Positions 7,011 through 18,630 of a DNA stretch of 64,000 nt are shown piece after piece. Both the position numbers and the translations under genes were made by a program. Under the pieces are notes generated by a model. It saw only the letters and a list, made by a program, of their open reading frames with translations, was not told the origin of the DNA and did no database searches. Location: NCBI GenBank assembly GCA_963753575.1, contig CAVWCR010000003.1:372001-436000 (forward strand), in the 5' to 3' direction. Position 1 is the first letter of the stretch; each line of letters begins with the position of its first letter. Source of the DNA: VAZQ01 sp963753575 (GTDB lineage: Bacteria > Pseudomonadota > Alphaproteobacteria > Rhizobiales > Xanthobacteraceae).

Positions 7011-7490
7011 ATGTCCGCCGTCGCGATGACGGTGAACGGCAAGGCCGTCACCGGTGACGTCGATACGCGTACGCTGCTCGTGCAATTTCTGCGCGAAAAT
7101 CTGCGGCTCACCGGCACGCACGTGGGCTGCGACACCTCGCAGTGCGGCGCCTGCGTGGTGCATGTGAACGGCAAGGCGGTGAAGTCATGCACCGTGTTTG
7201 CCTGGCAGGTCGAGGGCGCCAACGTCACCACCATCGAAGGTCTCGCCGAGCCGAATGGGCCGCTGCATCCGATGCAGGAGGCGTTCCGCGAGAACCATGG
7301 GCTGCAATGCGGCTATTGCACGCCGGGCATGATCATGTCGGCGGTCGACATTGTGAACCGCAAGGGCAACGACCTCGACGAGCACACCATTCGTCACGAG
7401 CTGGAAGGCAACATCTGCCGTTGTACCGGCTACCACAACATCGTGAAGGCGATCGCGGCAGGCGCCAAGGCCATGGCGGGAGCCAAGTAG
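7011..7490 (+). CDS. coxS: Aerobic CO dehydrogenase-type small subunit, [2Fe-2S] protein
   Basis: This 159-residue subunit carries two [2Fe-2S] clusters that pass electrons from the molybdenum site to FAD. The plant-type ferredoxin cysteines are seen in GCDTSQCGACVVHVNG and the later SCTV. The C-terminal cluster cysteines are in QCGYCTPGM and CRCTGY. Length and spacing fit the xanthine dehydrogenase family small subunit. The start has a textbook AGGAGG site (7000-7005). It is followed after 34 bp by coxL, giving the order S-L-M. Confidence 0.93.
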   Translation: MSAVAMTVNGKAVTGDVDTRTLLVQFLRENLRLTGTHVGCDTSQCGACVVHVNGKAVKSCTVFAWQVEGANVTTIEGLAEPNGPLHPMQEAFRENHGLQCGYCTPGMIMSAVDIVNRKGNDLDEHTIRHELEGNICRCTGYHNIVKAIAAGAKAMAGAK

Positions 7491-7524
7491 AAAAGGCGGA
7501 CGTCCTCGCTAAGGGAGGCGTGTC

Positions 7525-9891
<2,367 letters not shown>

Positions 9892-9902
9892 GAGAAGCTA
9901 CG

Positions 9903-10718
9903 ATGTATGGATTCAAGGTTCATCGCCCGACCACGGTGCGGCAGGCCGCGGGGCTCTTGCAACGCCAGGAGGAGCCGAAGCTCCTCGCCGGCGGGCACAC
10001 GCTCATCCCGACGATGAAGCTGCGGCTCGCGGGGCCCAAGCACATCATCGACATGTCGCAGATCGAAGGCCTCAACGGCATCGAGGCGGGCGCGCGCTCG
10101 CTCACCGTCGGGGCGCTCACCACCCACTCCGAGGTGGCGAACTCCCCGGTCGTCCAGGAGGCGATCCCGGCGCTTGCCGACCTTGCCGGCTTGATCGGCG
10201 ACCCGGCGGTGCGCCATCGCGGCACCATCGGCGGCTCGGTCGCCAACAATGATCCCAACGCCGACTATCCCGCCGCCTGCCTCGGGCTCGGCGCCACCAT
10301 CATCACCAACAAGCGGCGCATCGAAGCGGACGATTTCTTCAAGGGCCTGTTCGAGACCGCGCTCGAAGGCGACGAGATCATCACCAAGGTGCAGTTCCCC
10401 AAGGTCAGCAAGGCCGCCTACATCAAGTTCCCCAACCCCGCCTCGCGCTTTGCGCTGGTCGGCGTGTTCGTGGCCAAGCGCAGCTCCGAGATCCGCGTGG
10501 CGGTGACCGGCGCGGGCAGCAACGGCGTGTTCCGCGTGCCCTCGTTCGAGGAGGCGCTCAAGAAGCGCTTTGGGCCCAAGTCGCTCGAAGGCATGTCGAT
10601 TGGCCCTGAAAACATGGGCAGCGACATCCACGGCAGCGCCGAATATCGCGCGCATCTCGTGGGCGTGCTGGCGCGCCGCGCGGTCGCGAAGGCGGTGGAG
10701 CGGCCTGAGACGGAGTGA
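9903..10718 (+). CDS. coxM: CO dehydrogenase-type medium subunit, FAD-binding
   Basis: A 271-residue flavoprotein subunit that takes electrons from CoxS and passes them on, probably to quinone. FAD-binding motifs AGGHTLIP (around residue 33) and TIGGSVANNDP (around residue 110) are typical of the CoxM/xanthine dehydrogenase FAD subunit. The start is set at 9903, preceded by AGGAG; an in-frame upstream start would overlap coxL. It ends the structural block, and a strong palindrome (10744-10775) lies 26 bp downstream. Confidence 0.92.
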   Translation: MYGFKVHRPTTVRQAAGLLQRQEEPKLLAGGHTLIPTMKLRLAGPKHIIDMSQIEGLNGIEAGARSLTVGALTTHSEVANSPVVQEAIPALADLAGLIGDPAVRHRGTIGGSVANNDPNADYPAACLGLGATIITNKRRIEADDFFKGLFETALEGDEIITKVQFPKVSKAAYIKFPNPASRFALVGVFVAKRSSEIRVAVTGAGSNGVFRVPSFEEALKKRFGPKSLEGMSIGPENMGSDIHGSAEYRAHLVGVLARRAVAKAVERPETE

Positions 10719-10743
10719 TCGGCATTGGGACATAATCTCTCGG

Positions 10744-10775
10744 CCTGTCGTCCCCGACTTCGCGGGGACGACAGG
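10744..10775. repeat. Palindromic repeat or terminator after coxM
   Basis: CCTGTCGTCCCCG (10744-10756) and CGGGGACGACAGG (10763-10775) form a perfect 13-bp stem with a 6-base spacer. It is placed to end coxSLM transcription, though it lacks a T tract. Palindromes of this wording are common between genes in Bradyrhizobium-like genomes. Confidence 0.7.
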
Positions 10776-10827
10776 AAGAGAAGAATTGCTCGGTCGTATG
10801 ATCGGCACTGTGAACAAGGAGGACGCC

Positions 10828-11679
10828 ATGACTGCATTTCGTCGGGTGCTGCTCGCAACGCTGGCGCTCGTCGCGTCGGCTGCCAGCGCTCAAGCTCAGC
10901 ACGCGAGTCAGGACCCGCGCGTTGCCGATGTCGTGCGCGCGGGCAAGCTGCGCATCGGGCTGCACCTGCCGCAGTTCGTCAAGGACCCGGCGACCGGCGA
11001 GATCCGCGGCCAAGGCACCGGCACCGTGATCGTGCAGATCGCGGACGCGCTCGGCAAGCAGGTCGGCGTCAAGGTCGAGCTCGTGGGCAATCAATCGCCG
11101 CCCAAGCTGATCGAATGCCTCAACGCCGGCGGCTGCGACGCCGGCTTCCTCGGCTTTGTGAAGAGCCGCGCCGACAAGGTCGGCTACACGGCGCCCTACA
11201 TCCAGGTGCCCTTCACCCTGATGGTGCCGGCGAGTTCGCAGGTCCGCACCATTGCGGACGCCGACAAGAAAGGGGTTCGTATCGCCGCCGTGCGCAATCA
11301 CGCCTCCACGCTCGCGCTCAAGCGCGTCGTCAAGCAGGCGGAGATCGTCGAGGTCGACATCCCGGATCAGGCGTTCGAGCTTCTGCGCGCCGGCCGCGCC
11401 GATGCCTGGGCTTCGCCGCGTCCGCCGCTCCTCGCCTATGCGCACAAGCTCCCCGGCTCGCGCGTGCTCGACGATCGCTACGGCGCCAATCTGCAATCGA
11501 TGGCGGTCGCCAAAAATCAGACCGAGCGGCTCGCCTATATCAGCGAGTTCCTGGAAGGCGCGAAGGCCTCCGGGCTGGTCCAGCAGGTGCTCGATCGCAC
11601 CGGCGCGCGCGGCATGGAGGTCGCGCCCGCGGCCGCGCCACCGGTCGTGACCGGATCGGTGCCCGGGGCGAAGAAGTAA
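10828..11679 (+). CDS. Periplasmic amino-acid-type ABC solute-binding protein (family 3)
   Basis: This 283-residue protein has a signal peptide (cleavage near ASAQA) and a bacterial extracellular solute-binding family 3 fold (GKLRIGLHLPQF, GYTAPYIQVPF, DIPDQAFELLRAGRADAW). It should capture a small polar solute, but the ligand cannot be read from the sequence. A very good AAGGAGG site precedes the ATG. No cognate permease or ATPase lies next to it, so it is an orphan receptor within the cox region. Confidence 0.82.
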   Translation: MTAFRRVLLATLALVASAASAQAQHASQDPRVADVVRAGKLRIGLHLPQFVKDPATGEIRGQGTGTVIVQIADALGKQVGVKVELVGNQSPPKLIECLNAGGCDAGFLGFVKSRADKVGYTAPYIQVPFTLMVPASSQVRTIADADKKGVRIAAVRNHASTLALKRVVKQAEIVEVDIPDQAFELLRAGRADAWASPRPPLLAYAHKLPGSRVLDDRYGANLQSMAVAKNQTERLAYISEFLEGAKASGLVQQVLDRTGARGMEVAPAAAPPVVTGSVPGAKK

Positions 11680-11704
11680 AACTTTCTCGTTGTTTTCCCG
11701 TCTT

Positions 11705-11738
11705 GTAGCCTGGATTGAGCGTTACGCGAAATCCGGGA
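11705..11738. repeat. Degenerate palindromic intergenic repeat (copy 1)
   Basis: GTAGCCTGGATT at the left and AATCCGGG at the right form an imperfect palindrome. It resembles the dispersed GTAGCCCGGATG-type repeats of Bradyrhizobium relatives. Related copies are at 15361-15395 and 17789-17819. Confidence 0.5.
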
Positions 11739-11832
11739 ACGAGCGCGTCACGGTTCCGGCCGAACGCGGATATAGTGTCGCCCCAGCGGGCCTATGGAGT
11801 GTCGAGCAGCGATTGAATTGGGAGTCTGAGCC

Positions 11833-12267
11833 ATGACCGTCACGCGGCAGAGCTTGGTCGAGCATTTCGGGCTGCTCAGCGATGACGAATTGCTTGAGCA
11901 ATTCCAGTCGGGCGATTTGACCGACCTTGCCCGGGACGTCGCAGCGGAGGAGCTTCGGTCGCGCCGAATCGATTTTTCAGAAGCCCCGTCGCCGAAGCCT
12001 GCGACGGAGCCGGACGAAAGCGCTGGATGGAGCAGCGAGGATTTGGTGCCGCTTGCGCGGCTCGATGCGGTCAGCGCCAGTCTGCTGCAAAGCCGGCTCA
12101 ATGCTGAGGGGGTGCCGGCGATCATCGCGGACGAATTTGCCTGTCGAAATGTCCCGTTTGGGGTCGCAGTCGACGGCGTTCGGGTCTTGGTCCCGGAATC
12201 GTACCTGGAGCGCGCCGCTGAGATAAAAAGGAAGGTCGACCGGGGCGATTACGCATTGGAGAAGTGA
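11833..12267 (+). CDS. DUF2007-domain protein
   Basis: A 144-residue cytoplasmic protein. The N-terminal half is acidic with LLSDDELLEQFQSGDLTDLA and looks helical. The C-terminal half (about residues 75-138) matches the DUF2007 'putative signal transducing protein' pattern (LVPLARLDAVSASLLQSRL, then VRVLVPESYLERAAEI). The domain's function is unknown. A GGGAG site precedes the start. It is followed after 22 bp by the membrane protein gene at 12290 and may be cotranscribed with it. Confidence 0.75.
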   Translation: MTVTRQSLVEHFGLLSDDELLEQFQSGDLTDLARDVAAEELRSRRIDFSEAPSPKPATEPDESAGWSSEDLVPLARLDAVSASLLQSRLNAEGVPAIIADEFACRNVPFGVAVDGVRVLVPESYLERAAEIKRKVDRGDYALEK

Positions 12268-12289
12268 TGCGCCTCTCATAGGCACCGTC

Positions 12290-12952
12290 ATGTGCTTCTC
12301 AGCAACGGCAAGCTTCTCGGCGGCGGCGGTGATCGGCGGCATTGGCATTGTGACGCTGCGCGCGGCGGGCGCGCGGCCTGACCGCGGCATCCTGGCGTTC
12401 GCCGCCTTTCCGCTCTTGTTCGCGCTGCAGCAGGTGGTGGAGGGCCTGCTCTGGCTCGACCTCGCCCGGCCCGACCCGGGTGCGCTGCGCAGCATTCTGG
12501 TGCATGGCTTCCAGGGCTACGCCGAGGTGTTCTGGCCCATGTTTGCGCCGCTCGCGGCGCTGCTGATCGAGCCCGAGCGGCGCCGCAGGATCCTGATCGC
12601 GCTTTGCCTTGCGATCGGCGTGGCGCTCTCGCTCTATCTGCTCACCATGATGATCCTGCACCCGTATCAGGCATCGATCGGCAGCAGGCACATTATCTAC
12701 CGCAACGGCTATCAATATCCGACCGGCATTGAGGCGCCCTACGTCGTTGCGACCACGCTCTCGCTCCTCTTCTCGTCACACAGGCGGGTGCAGCTTCTGG
12801 CGCTCATCATCCTCATCGGCTTCGCGGTTGCCTATGTGTCGTTCCACCAGGCCTACATTTCGGTGTGGTGCTTCTTTGCGGCAGTTGCGAGCGTGCTGGT
12901 GTATTGGCACGTGCGGCAGGGCGCGAGCTCGGAGCGCCTTACGCCGGCCTGA
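12290..12952 (+). CDS. Multi-pass membrane protein of the DUF6629 type
   Basis: A 220-residue integral membrane protein with about seven hydrophobic segments. It starts MCFSATASFSAAAV, a hallmark N-terminus of a widespread uncharacterised family. Conserved inner motifs include LQQVVEGLLWL and SFHQAYISVWCFFAA. No catalytic residues are obvious. It converges on the chemoreceptor gene with a 3-bp gap. Confidence 0.72.
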   Translation: MCFSATASFSAAAVIGGIGIVTLRAAGARPDRGILAFAAFPLLFALQQVVEGLLWLDLARPDPGALRSILVHGFQGYAEVFWPMFAPLAALLIEPERRRRILIALCLAIGVALSLYLLTMMILHPYQASIGSRHIIYRNGYQYPTGIEAPYVVATTLSLLFSSHRRVQLLALIILIGFAVAYVSFHQAYISVWCFFAAVASVLVYWHVRQGASSERLTPA

Positions 12953-12955
12953 TCC

Positions 12956-15076
12956 TCACGCCGCGCGCACGGCGGTGATGAACCTGTCGAACTCGAGCTT
13001 GAGCTTGGCGCTCTCGCTCGCGAGCGCCTGCGCGGAGGAGAGCACCTGGGCGGACGCCGCATGGGTTTCGCCGGCGCCATCGTTCACCTCCAGAATGCTG
13101 GCGGTGACCACGGCCGCGCCCTTGGCGGCGTGCTGGACGTTGTGCGCTATCTCCTTGATGGCGGCGCCTTGCTGTTCGATCGCCGCCGCCATGGTGGTGC
13201 CGATCTCCGAGATGCGGTTGATGGTGCCGGTGATCTCCTGCATGGCCGAGACCGACTCGCGCGTCGCCGACTGCATGCCGGTGATCTGGGCGCCGATCTC
13301 GTCGGTGGCTTTGGCGGTCTGCGCCGCCAGCGCCTTGACCTCCTGCGCCACCACCGCGAAGCCGCGTCCGGCATCGCCCGCGCGCGCCGCCTCGATCGTG
13401 GCGTTGAGCGCCAGCAGATTGGTCTGCTCGGCGATCGCGGTGATGAGCTTGATCACGTGGCCGATGCGGGCGGCCGCATGCGCGAGCTCGACGATGCGGG
13501 TGTCGGCCTTGTCGGCCTGCCGCACTGCTTCGATCGCGATCCGGCTCGACTCCTCCACCTGCCGGCTGATCTCGGCGATCGAGGATGTCATCTCCTCGGT
13601 GGCAACCGCCACCGACTGCACGTTGGTGGCGGCCTCGCCGGACGAGGTCGTGACCGAGTTGGCAAGATGCTGCGTTGTATCGGCGGTATGCGAAAGCGTG
13701 GACGCCGCCGTCTCAAGCTCGTTCGAGGTCGAGGAGACCGTCTGAACGATGTTGGTGACGGCCTGCTCGAAGGCCGCAACAGCACTGGCGACGATGCGCT
13801 GGCGCTCCTCGCTCGCCGCCTGCACGCTGGCCTGGTCGGCACGCAGCCGGCCGGCCTCGACGAGGCTTTTCTTGAACAGCGCCAGCGCGGCCGCCATTAC
13901 GCCGAGCTCGTCCCGGCGCCCGTTCTCCGGGATGTCGACCGCGGTGTCGTTGGCCGCGAGCCGCTGGGTGACGGTCGAGAGCGCGATCAGCGGGCGCGTA
14001 ATGCGCCGGTTGACGGCCCACAGGGACGCGGCCGCCAGCGCCATCACCAGGGCCAGCAGCGCACCGGCGATGACGAGATGGCGCAGCGAGTTGTCGATCG
14101 CTGCCGCGGTGGCGGCCTCGCTCGCCTTGCCAGCGGCGTCCATCACGTCGAGCAGCGCACCGATCTGTGGCGTCGTGGTGTCGACCCATTGCTGCAGCGT
14201 CATCGGATATTTGCCGTCGCTCGCCTTCGTCATGTCGTCGGCGAGCTTATGGAAATCCTTGAAGTAGCGCTCGCGCGCGGCTTCGATCGCAACGCGGATC
14301 GCCGGATGGGTGTTGCGATCGAGCGTGAGGTTCTGCAGCTCTCTCCACAAGACGTCGACCTGCGCCCGGTAGGCCATGTTGGCCGCCGCCTTGTCGGCGG
14401 CAACCGGGCTCGCGGCCGCGATCGCCTGCGCGATGTTCGATTGCTCGAAGCCCGCGATCTCGCGCATGCTGAAACCCAGCTCCTTGATGGTGGCGAGGCG
14501 CGTGAGCGCGGCATCGCCCTTGGCGGTGCCATAGAGCGCCGCGTGCCAGACCTTGAGCGCGGCAGTTACCGCGTCGGTCAGCGCCGCCACATAATTGCGG
14601 CGCAGCTCCTCGTCGCGGCGGGCGCGCGGAAGCACGATGGCCTGATCGGCGCGGGCGCGATAGTCGTCGGCTTTCTGCAACGCGGCCTTGAGATCCTTCA
14701 TGAGGCTCTGCTTGTCGGGAAGGTCGCGCCGCTCGATGATGGCGAGGCCGGCATGAAAGTTTGCGTCGATCGCCTTGCGCCGCGCCTCGATCTCGGAAAT
14801 GAGCGCGCTGTTGGCCGGCTCGGCGGCCTGCAGGGCGTTGTTGGTCGCGAGCCGCTCCAGCAGCATGTCGAACAGACCCGCGACCAGGCGGTTGGTCCCG
14901 GCGTCGAACGCCTTGCGATCGACCGCGGCGCCGTATTCGCTCCAGGCGCTGATTCCGATGAAGCCGAGCGTGGCGACGAGGAGGAGGGCGAGCGCGCCAA
15001 GCGCCGGATAGAGCACGAGCTTGATCGACGTCGTGCGGCGTGCGGGAGCGGAATGGACCGAAGTGCGGTCGAGCAT
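12956..15076 (-). CDS. Methyl-accepting chemotaxis protein
   Basis: A 706-residue chemoreceptor. It has a first transmembrane helix at about residues 18-43, a large helical periplasmic domain (about 45-330, possibly nitrate/nitrite-sensor-like), and a second transmembrane helix at about 333-355. A HAMP region and the cytoplasmic signalling hairpin follow, with the highly conserved core AEQTNLLALNATIEAARAG and GRGFAVVAQEVKALA. It should control CheA. The ATG at 15076 follows GGAGCT; upstream in-frame sequence lacks family similarity. No che genes lie nearby. Confidence 0.9.
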   Translation of the reverse strand: MLDRTSVHSAPARRTTSIKLVLYPALGALALLLVATLGFIGISAWSEYGAAVDRKAFDAGTNRLVAGLFDMLLERLATNNALQAAEPANSALISEIEARRKAIDANFHAGLAIIERRDLPDKQSLMKDLKAALQKADDYRARADQAIVLPRARRDEELRRNYVAALTDAVTAALKVWHAALYGTAKGDAALTRLATIKELGFSMREIAGFEQSNIAQAIAAASPVAADKAAANMAYRAQVDVLWRELQNLTLDRNTHPAIRVAIEAARERYFKDFHKLADDMTKASDGKYPMTLQQWVDTTTPQIGALLDVMDAAGKASEAATAAAIDNSLRHLVIAGALLALVMALAAASLWAVNRRITRPLIALSTVTQRLAANDTAVDIPENGRRDELGVMAAALALFKKSLVEAGRLRADQASVQAASEERQRIVASAVAAFEQAVTNIVQTVSSTSNELETAASTLSHTADTTQHLANSVTTSSGEAATNVQSVAVATEEMTSSIAEISRQVEESSRIAIEAVRQADKADTRIVELAHAAARIGHVIKLITAIAEQTNLLALNATIEAARAGDAGRGFAVVAQEVKALAAQTAKATDEIGAQITGMQSATRESVSAMQEITGTINRISEIGTTMAAAIEQQGAAIKEIAHNVQHAAKGAAVVTASILEVNDGAGETHAASAQVLSSAQALASESAKLKLEFDRFITAVRAA

Positions 15077-15438
15077 TGATGAGCTCCAAGTGAGTGCAGA
15101 AAACAACAGCAGCGCGGTGCAGAATCCACAAGCCCGGCAGGTGGTTACGCTTGAATCGGATTGTCCGAAACCTCTGTTAAAAAAGTTGTAGGAAGGAATG
15201 CCGTCGCGCGCATTCCGTGCATGAAAACATGTCATTGGAAGCGATCGGCCGGATATTATTTTGGAATGGCCGGCGCGCCCTGCATGTTTTCGTCATGAGG
15301 CATAAATTTTGGCGCGGGACTTTCGCCGTGGCGCTCAGCCTGTCGGCTCGCAGCGGTGCCGTAGCCCTGATGTCGCTTTGCTCCATCCGAGCTACGATTG
15401 CTGAGGACGGAAGATGCGCCTTGGCGGCACGCCGTCGG
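15077..15438. other. Intergenic region with one degenerate repeat
   Basis: This is the gap between the chemoreceptor start and the exostosin-like pseudogene stop. It contains the palindromic repeat at 15361-15395 and the chemoreceptor promoter region. No coding signal or structured RNA was seen. Confidence 0.5.
15361..15395. repeat. Degenerate palindromic intergenic repeat (copy 2)
   Basis: Left arm GTAGCCCTGATG and right arm CATCCGAGCTAC flank a centre reading TCGCTTTGCTC. It differs by a few bases from the copy at 17789-17819. Confidence 0.65.
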
Positions 15439-16393
15439 TCATCCATAGGCGCGCGCAAAGGACCGTTCGATCAGGTCGCGGACCTTTTGCTGCTGCGCAG
15501 CTTTGAAATCCCGCCACCAATTGAATACCTGCTGCCGTTGCTGCTCAATCGTCGCAATGACATCGGGCGCCATCGCGTCGGCGTAAGGTGCGTAGGCGGC
15601 AGGCAGGTCGTTCCAGGTATCGAGCAGCAGAAACGGAGGATTGTTCAGTGCGCCGGGCGCGCTGACGAAGGCGCTCTTGAGCATGATGGGGATGGCGCCT
15701 GCCTCAAGCGCATCGTAGAGGCGGATCGTTTCCGGTGAATTTCCGGCCGGCACCAGGGCAAACCGCGCGTTCGACAAATAGGCGGCATACGAGACGGGAC
15801 CGAGTTCCCTGCCCAAATCCGGGTGTCGCGGCGACCAGGAACGGCAGCTTGGCGTCGCGCACGACCTGAACCATCTGCTTGCGTTCCGCCATCAGCGTTC
15901 GCGCCTCCATGGCCCCGGAGAAGAAGCCCATGAGGGAGCGTTCGGCGGTGCCCAGCATGGTCGCGGGCGCGATCGGCCCGACGCCGGTGCGGTACCCGTT
16001 CGGCGCCCAGATCACGCCCAGCGATTGCTCGTTCGGCCGCGCCATCGCATGTTCGAACCAGTAATGCCGGAGCACATAGTCGGCATGGGCGTAGAAGCTG
16101 CGGTCGTGATCGCCCTGCTCGTCCGCCATGTGAAACACGCCGATGTTGCGGAAACCGCGTGTCCGCAGCTCCCGCAGATAGCCTGCCAGATCGGGACCGA
16201 GCGTTGCCACCAGCAGATCGTTCATGAACGGAATCGGCGCATTGTCCTGGATGACGATCGCGCGGATGGGGCGGCCGATCTGCGCCAGCAGCACTTCCTT
16301 GATGAATTGTCCTTCGAGCACGAAATCGAGCGTGGGTCGCTTCCACAGAAGGTTAAGCGGTTGTCGCAAGCAGGTACCCTCAGTCGTGCACAA
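15439..16393 (-). pseudogene. Exostosin-family glycosyltransferase gene broken by a frameshift
   Basis: Two overlapping minus-strand frames together form one exostosin-like protein. The upstream frame (from about 16393 to 15820) carries RPTLDFVLEGQFIKEVLLAQ and IVIQDNAPIPFMN. The downstream frame (15816-15439) carries the family signature LVPAGNSPETIRLYDALEAG. A one-base shift within about 15815-15845 (frame A reads PGFGQG, frame B reads PDLGREL) separates them. No clear start codon with a ribosome site is seen; TTG 16393 is only a guess. It is either a recent pseudogene or a sequencing error, and lies next to a GT61 gene, suggesting a small surface-polysaccharide module. Confidence 0.7.
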
Positions 16394-16544
16394 CGCGGGG
16401 CTACGTGCGTGTGCCGATGCCGCGCGCGCGGGATCGTTTGTGATTGACCGACATTCTCCGGAAGAGCCCCTTGCGGACGGATGGTAGCGACTTTCCGGAC
16501 CAGCCGGAAGTCTCAGCCTGGTTCGCGCCGGACGCCGCGCTGGT

Positions 16545-17627
16545 CTATTGAGCGGCCGGCTGAAGCAGCCGATCAAGAGCCTGGCTGAACGCTGCCGACG
16601 ATACGCGATAGCTCTCGTTGACGAGGTGATTGTTCTCGATCGGCAGACTGTCCGCTTCCCCGACACAGCGGCCGAACGGCAGGTTCATCAGTCCGGCAAG
16701 CGCACGATAGACGGTGGTCGAGCCGGCGGTCTCGTTGTTGCAGCGTGGGCCGATCAGTTCGAGGATACGGGCATTCGCCGGTGCAAAGACCATATTGGCG
16801 AGCCCGGCACCGTGCGGCGCCGCGATTGCGGCGGCCCCTGAGAAGGTGGCGACCTGCTCGGAAAACGGCATGGTCTCGCAGGCGATGACGTCGAACCCGC
16901 GCGCCTTCGCAAGATCTTCGATCTCGCCGGCGTTGCGGAGGCGCTGTGCGGCAACACCGGCGGCGCGCGTGATGAAGATGCGGCGATCGCCGCGCGCGGG
17001 CGTGGACGCCGGAAGGAATTTGCTCCGTAGCCACTGGATGACGCCGGGGTGAAAGCGCAGCGGCGGCATGCACCAGGACGAGTTCAGGGACGGAAACAGC
17101 AACGCCGGCACCCGGTAGGCGTTCGGGTAGCGCACCCCAATGATCTTGTCGTCGCCGATGCCGAGCATGGCCAGGCTGTCGCGCTGGAAGCGGGTGAGGG
17201 GATCGTTCATCAGCAACGCCGCTGCGCCATCCCAGAGTGCGAGCCGTGGCAAATAGTCCATCAGCCAGTGGGAATAGTTTGGGCATCCGCCCAGAAGGAA
17301 CAGCGCCGGCGCCGCGAGTGTCTCGGGGTCAGGGTGCAACAGGTTGATGTTGTTGGGCGGTGTCAGGCCGGCGTGATAGGCCGACAGCGGTGGGTAGGGC
17401 GTCTGCTGGAACGCATCGCAGATGGCGTGCTCGCCCTTGAGCACAAACCACTCGCCCGCCAGCACGATGGCGTCGCGCAGGTCGGCAACCCCGACCCGCA
17501 TCGTGAAGGCAGCCTTGTGCTTGTGGAATTGCAGGCCCACCGGCGCCGGCGTGCCGGCCTTCTGCGCGATCGCCCTGTACCGCTCGATGGCGAGCGCAGC
17601 GGAGGCGGGATCGATGTCGGCATGCAT
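16545..17627 (-). CDS. Glycosyltransferase family 61 protein, possibly N-terminally truncated
   Basis: The 360-residue protein has the GT61 (DUF563) hallmarks: GGCPNYSHWLMDYLPRLAL near residues 113-131 and APHGAGLANMVFAPANARIL near residues 273-292. It should transfer a sugar in surface glycan synthesis. The frame stays open upstream of ATG 17627 with protein-like sequence (ENLLAERVGRDVGSADM) for at least 100 bp, up to a palindromic repeat at 17789-17819, with no ATG. The true N-terminus may have been lost when the repeat was inserted, or a rare start may be used. Confidence 0.8.
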   Translation of the reverse strand: MHADIDPASAALAIERYRAIAQKAGTPAPVGLQFHKHKAAFTMRVGVADLRDAIVLAGEWFVLKGEHAICDAFQQTPYPPLSAYHAGLTPPNNINLLHPDPETLAAPALFLLGGCPNYSHWLMDYLPRLALWDGAAALLMNDPLTRFQRDSLAMLGIGDDKIIGVRYPNAYRVPALLFPSLNSSWCMPPLRFHPGVIQWLRSKFLPASTPARGDRRIFITRAAGVAAQRLRNAGEIEDLAKARGFDVIACETMPFSEQVATFSGAAAIAAPHGAGLANMVFAPANARILELIGPRCNNETAGSTTVYRALAGLMNLPFGRCVGEADSLPIENNHLVNESYRVSSAAFSQALDRLLQPAAQ

Positions 17628-17788
17628 GTCGGCGGAGCCTACGTCGCGACCGACGCGCTCGGCAAGCAGGTTCTCGGGATCGGCAGCGCGCGCATCGATG
17701 CCATCGTCGGGCTTGTCCGCTTGAGCCTGGCATCTCAGCTTGCAGCCCGGAGTGAGCGCAGCCGAAGTCCGCGGGCCGCTCGCTCAAA

Positions 17789-17819
17789 CCCGGATGTCGC
17801 TTCGCTCCATCCGGACTAC
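17789..17819. repeat. Palindromic intergenic repeat (copy 3, best preserved)
   Basis: CCCGGATG and CATCCGGACTAC flank TCGCTTCGCTC. This is the clearest copy of the repeat also seen at 11705-11738 and 15361-15395. It lies upstream of the GT61 gene at the end of its open frame. Confidence 0.7.
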
Positions 17820-17836
17820 GGATGACACGCTGCTGC

Positions 17837-18229
17837 CTATGTGACTCCGAGACGTGCCGCGTAGACCGTAAATATGATGTCAAACCCGGCATCGGCAACC
17901 AGTCTGACCAATTCGTTTGGAATCACAAAAAGCGCCTGGTAAGGCTCATGGCCCGCCTGGATGCCGATATTGAGTCCCCGATGCTCGCACCGTTTCCATA
18001 GGGCCTCTGCTTCAGGCGGGAGCCCTCTGATGAGATCGACGATATTGCGAATTGTCTCTTCCAGGGACGAGCGCTCCTTGGCCAGTTCGAGCACCGCAAA
18101 GCCGTTGCTTCGATGGAGTTCGAAGACCGCCTCTCCGAGATGGTTGATCAGATCGTCGAGGCCATCTTGAGCGCGAAGATCGATATCGATGTTCAGAAAG
18201 GACGTGGAAGAGTATTCCGATGGGGACAT
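17837..18229 (-). CDS. Hypothetical protein
   Basis: A 130-residue soluble protein with well-balanced composition. It contains FLNIDIDLRAQDGLDDLINHLG at the N-terminus, a central LPPEAEALWKRCEHRGLNIGIQAG and a C-terminal FDIIFTVYA. This layout resembles stand-alone immunity-type or DUF-family proteins, but I do not recognise a named family. Its base composition is lower in GC than the neighbours, as is the following gap, which hints at transfer. The ATG at 18229 has no strong ribosome site. Confidence 0.6.
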   Translation of the reverse strand: MSPSEYSSTSFLNIDIDLRAQDGLDDLINHLGEAVFELHRSNGFAVLELAKERSSLEETIRNIVDLIRGLPPEAEALWKRCEHRGLNIGIQAGHEPYQALFVIPNELVRLVADAGFDIIFTVYAARLGVT

Positions 18230-18630
18230 GGAATGTCTTTCGAGCTCATCCTGTCTTGTGCAGACTCCCTATCCCACCCAGCCGTTCCTCCGATTTCTTC
18301 GGTTCATTCGCCGCCATAGTGGCAATCGTATCGATCAAGCCAGCGTTCACGTGCGGCGCGCTCATCAATCGACAAGACACATACCGCGAAATGAGCGGCG
18401 TTGGGAGTCCGACGATCTTGCGTGATGAACGATCGATCGACAGGACGTGCGACGACCCTCCTAAGCTTGATAAACTATAAGACGTGCTTTTGTGAGCCAT
18501 TCCCTGCCACGCTCTGTGCTTTCGATATCGCAGCAACTTTCTGCACAATTATGCTTCCGCCCTATTGCACAAGTTTCTTGTATGGGTTAATTATCCAATA
18601 GTGAAAATATGACGAGGCGCTCGTCACGGC
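18230..18630. other. Low-GC intergenic patch
   Basis: About 400 bp, visibly AT-richer than the rest of the window, especially 18420-18620. Small frames here lack conserved features and ribosome sites. It separates the hypothetical gene from the EPKP-repeat gene and marks a composition break inside the split cox locus. Confidence 0.5.

Noticed and set aside
13061..15079. Long plus-strand frame over the chemoreceptor gene
   Set aside because: Gly/Arg/Asp-rich shadow; the chemoreceptor on the minus strand is full length with conserved signalling core.
18246..18548. Small frames in the AT-rich patch
   Set aside because: No ribosome site, unusual composition, no recognisable domain.
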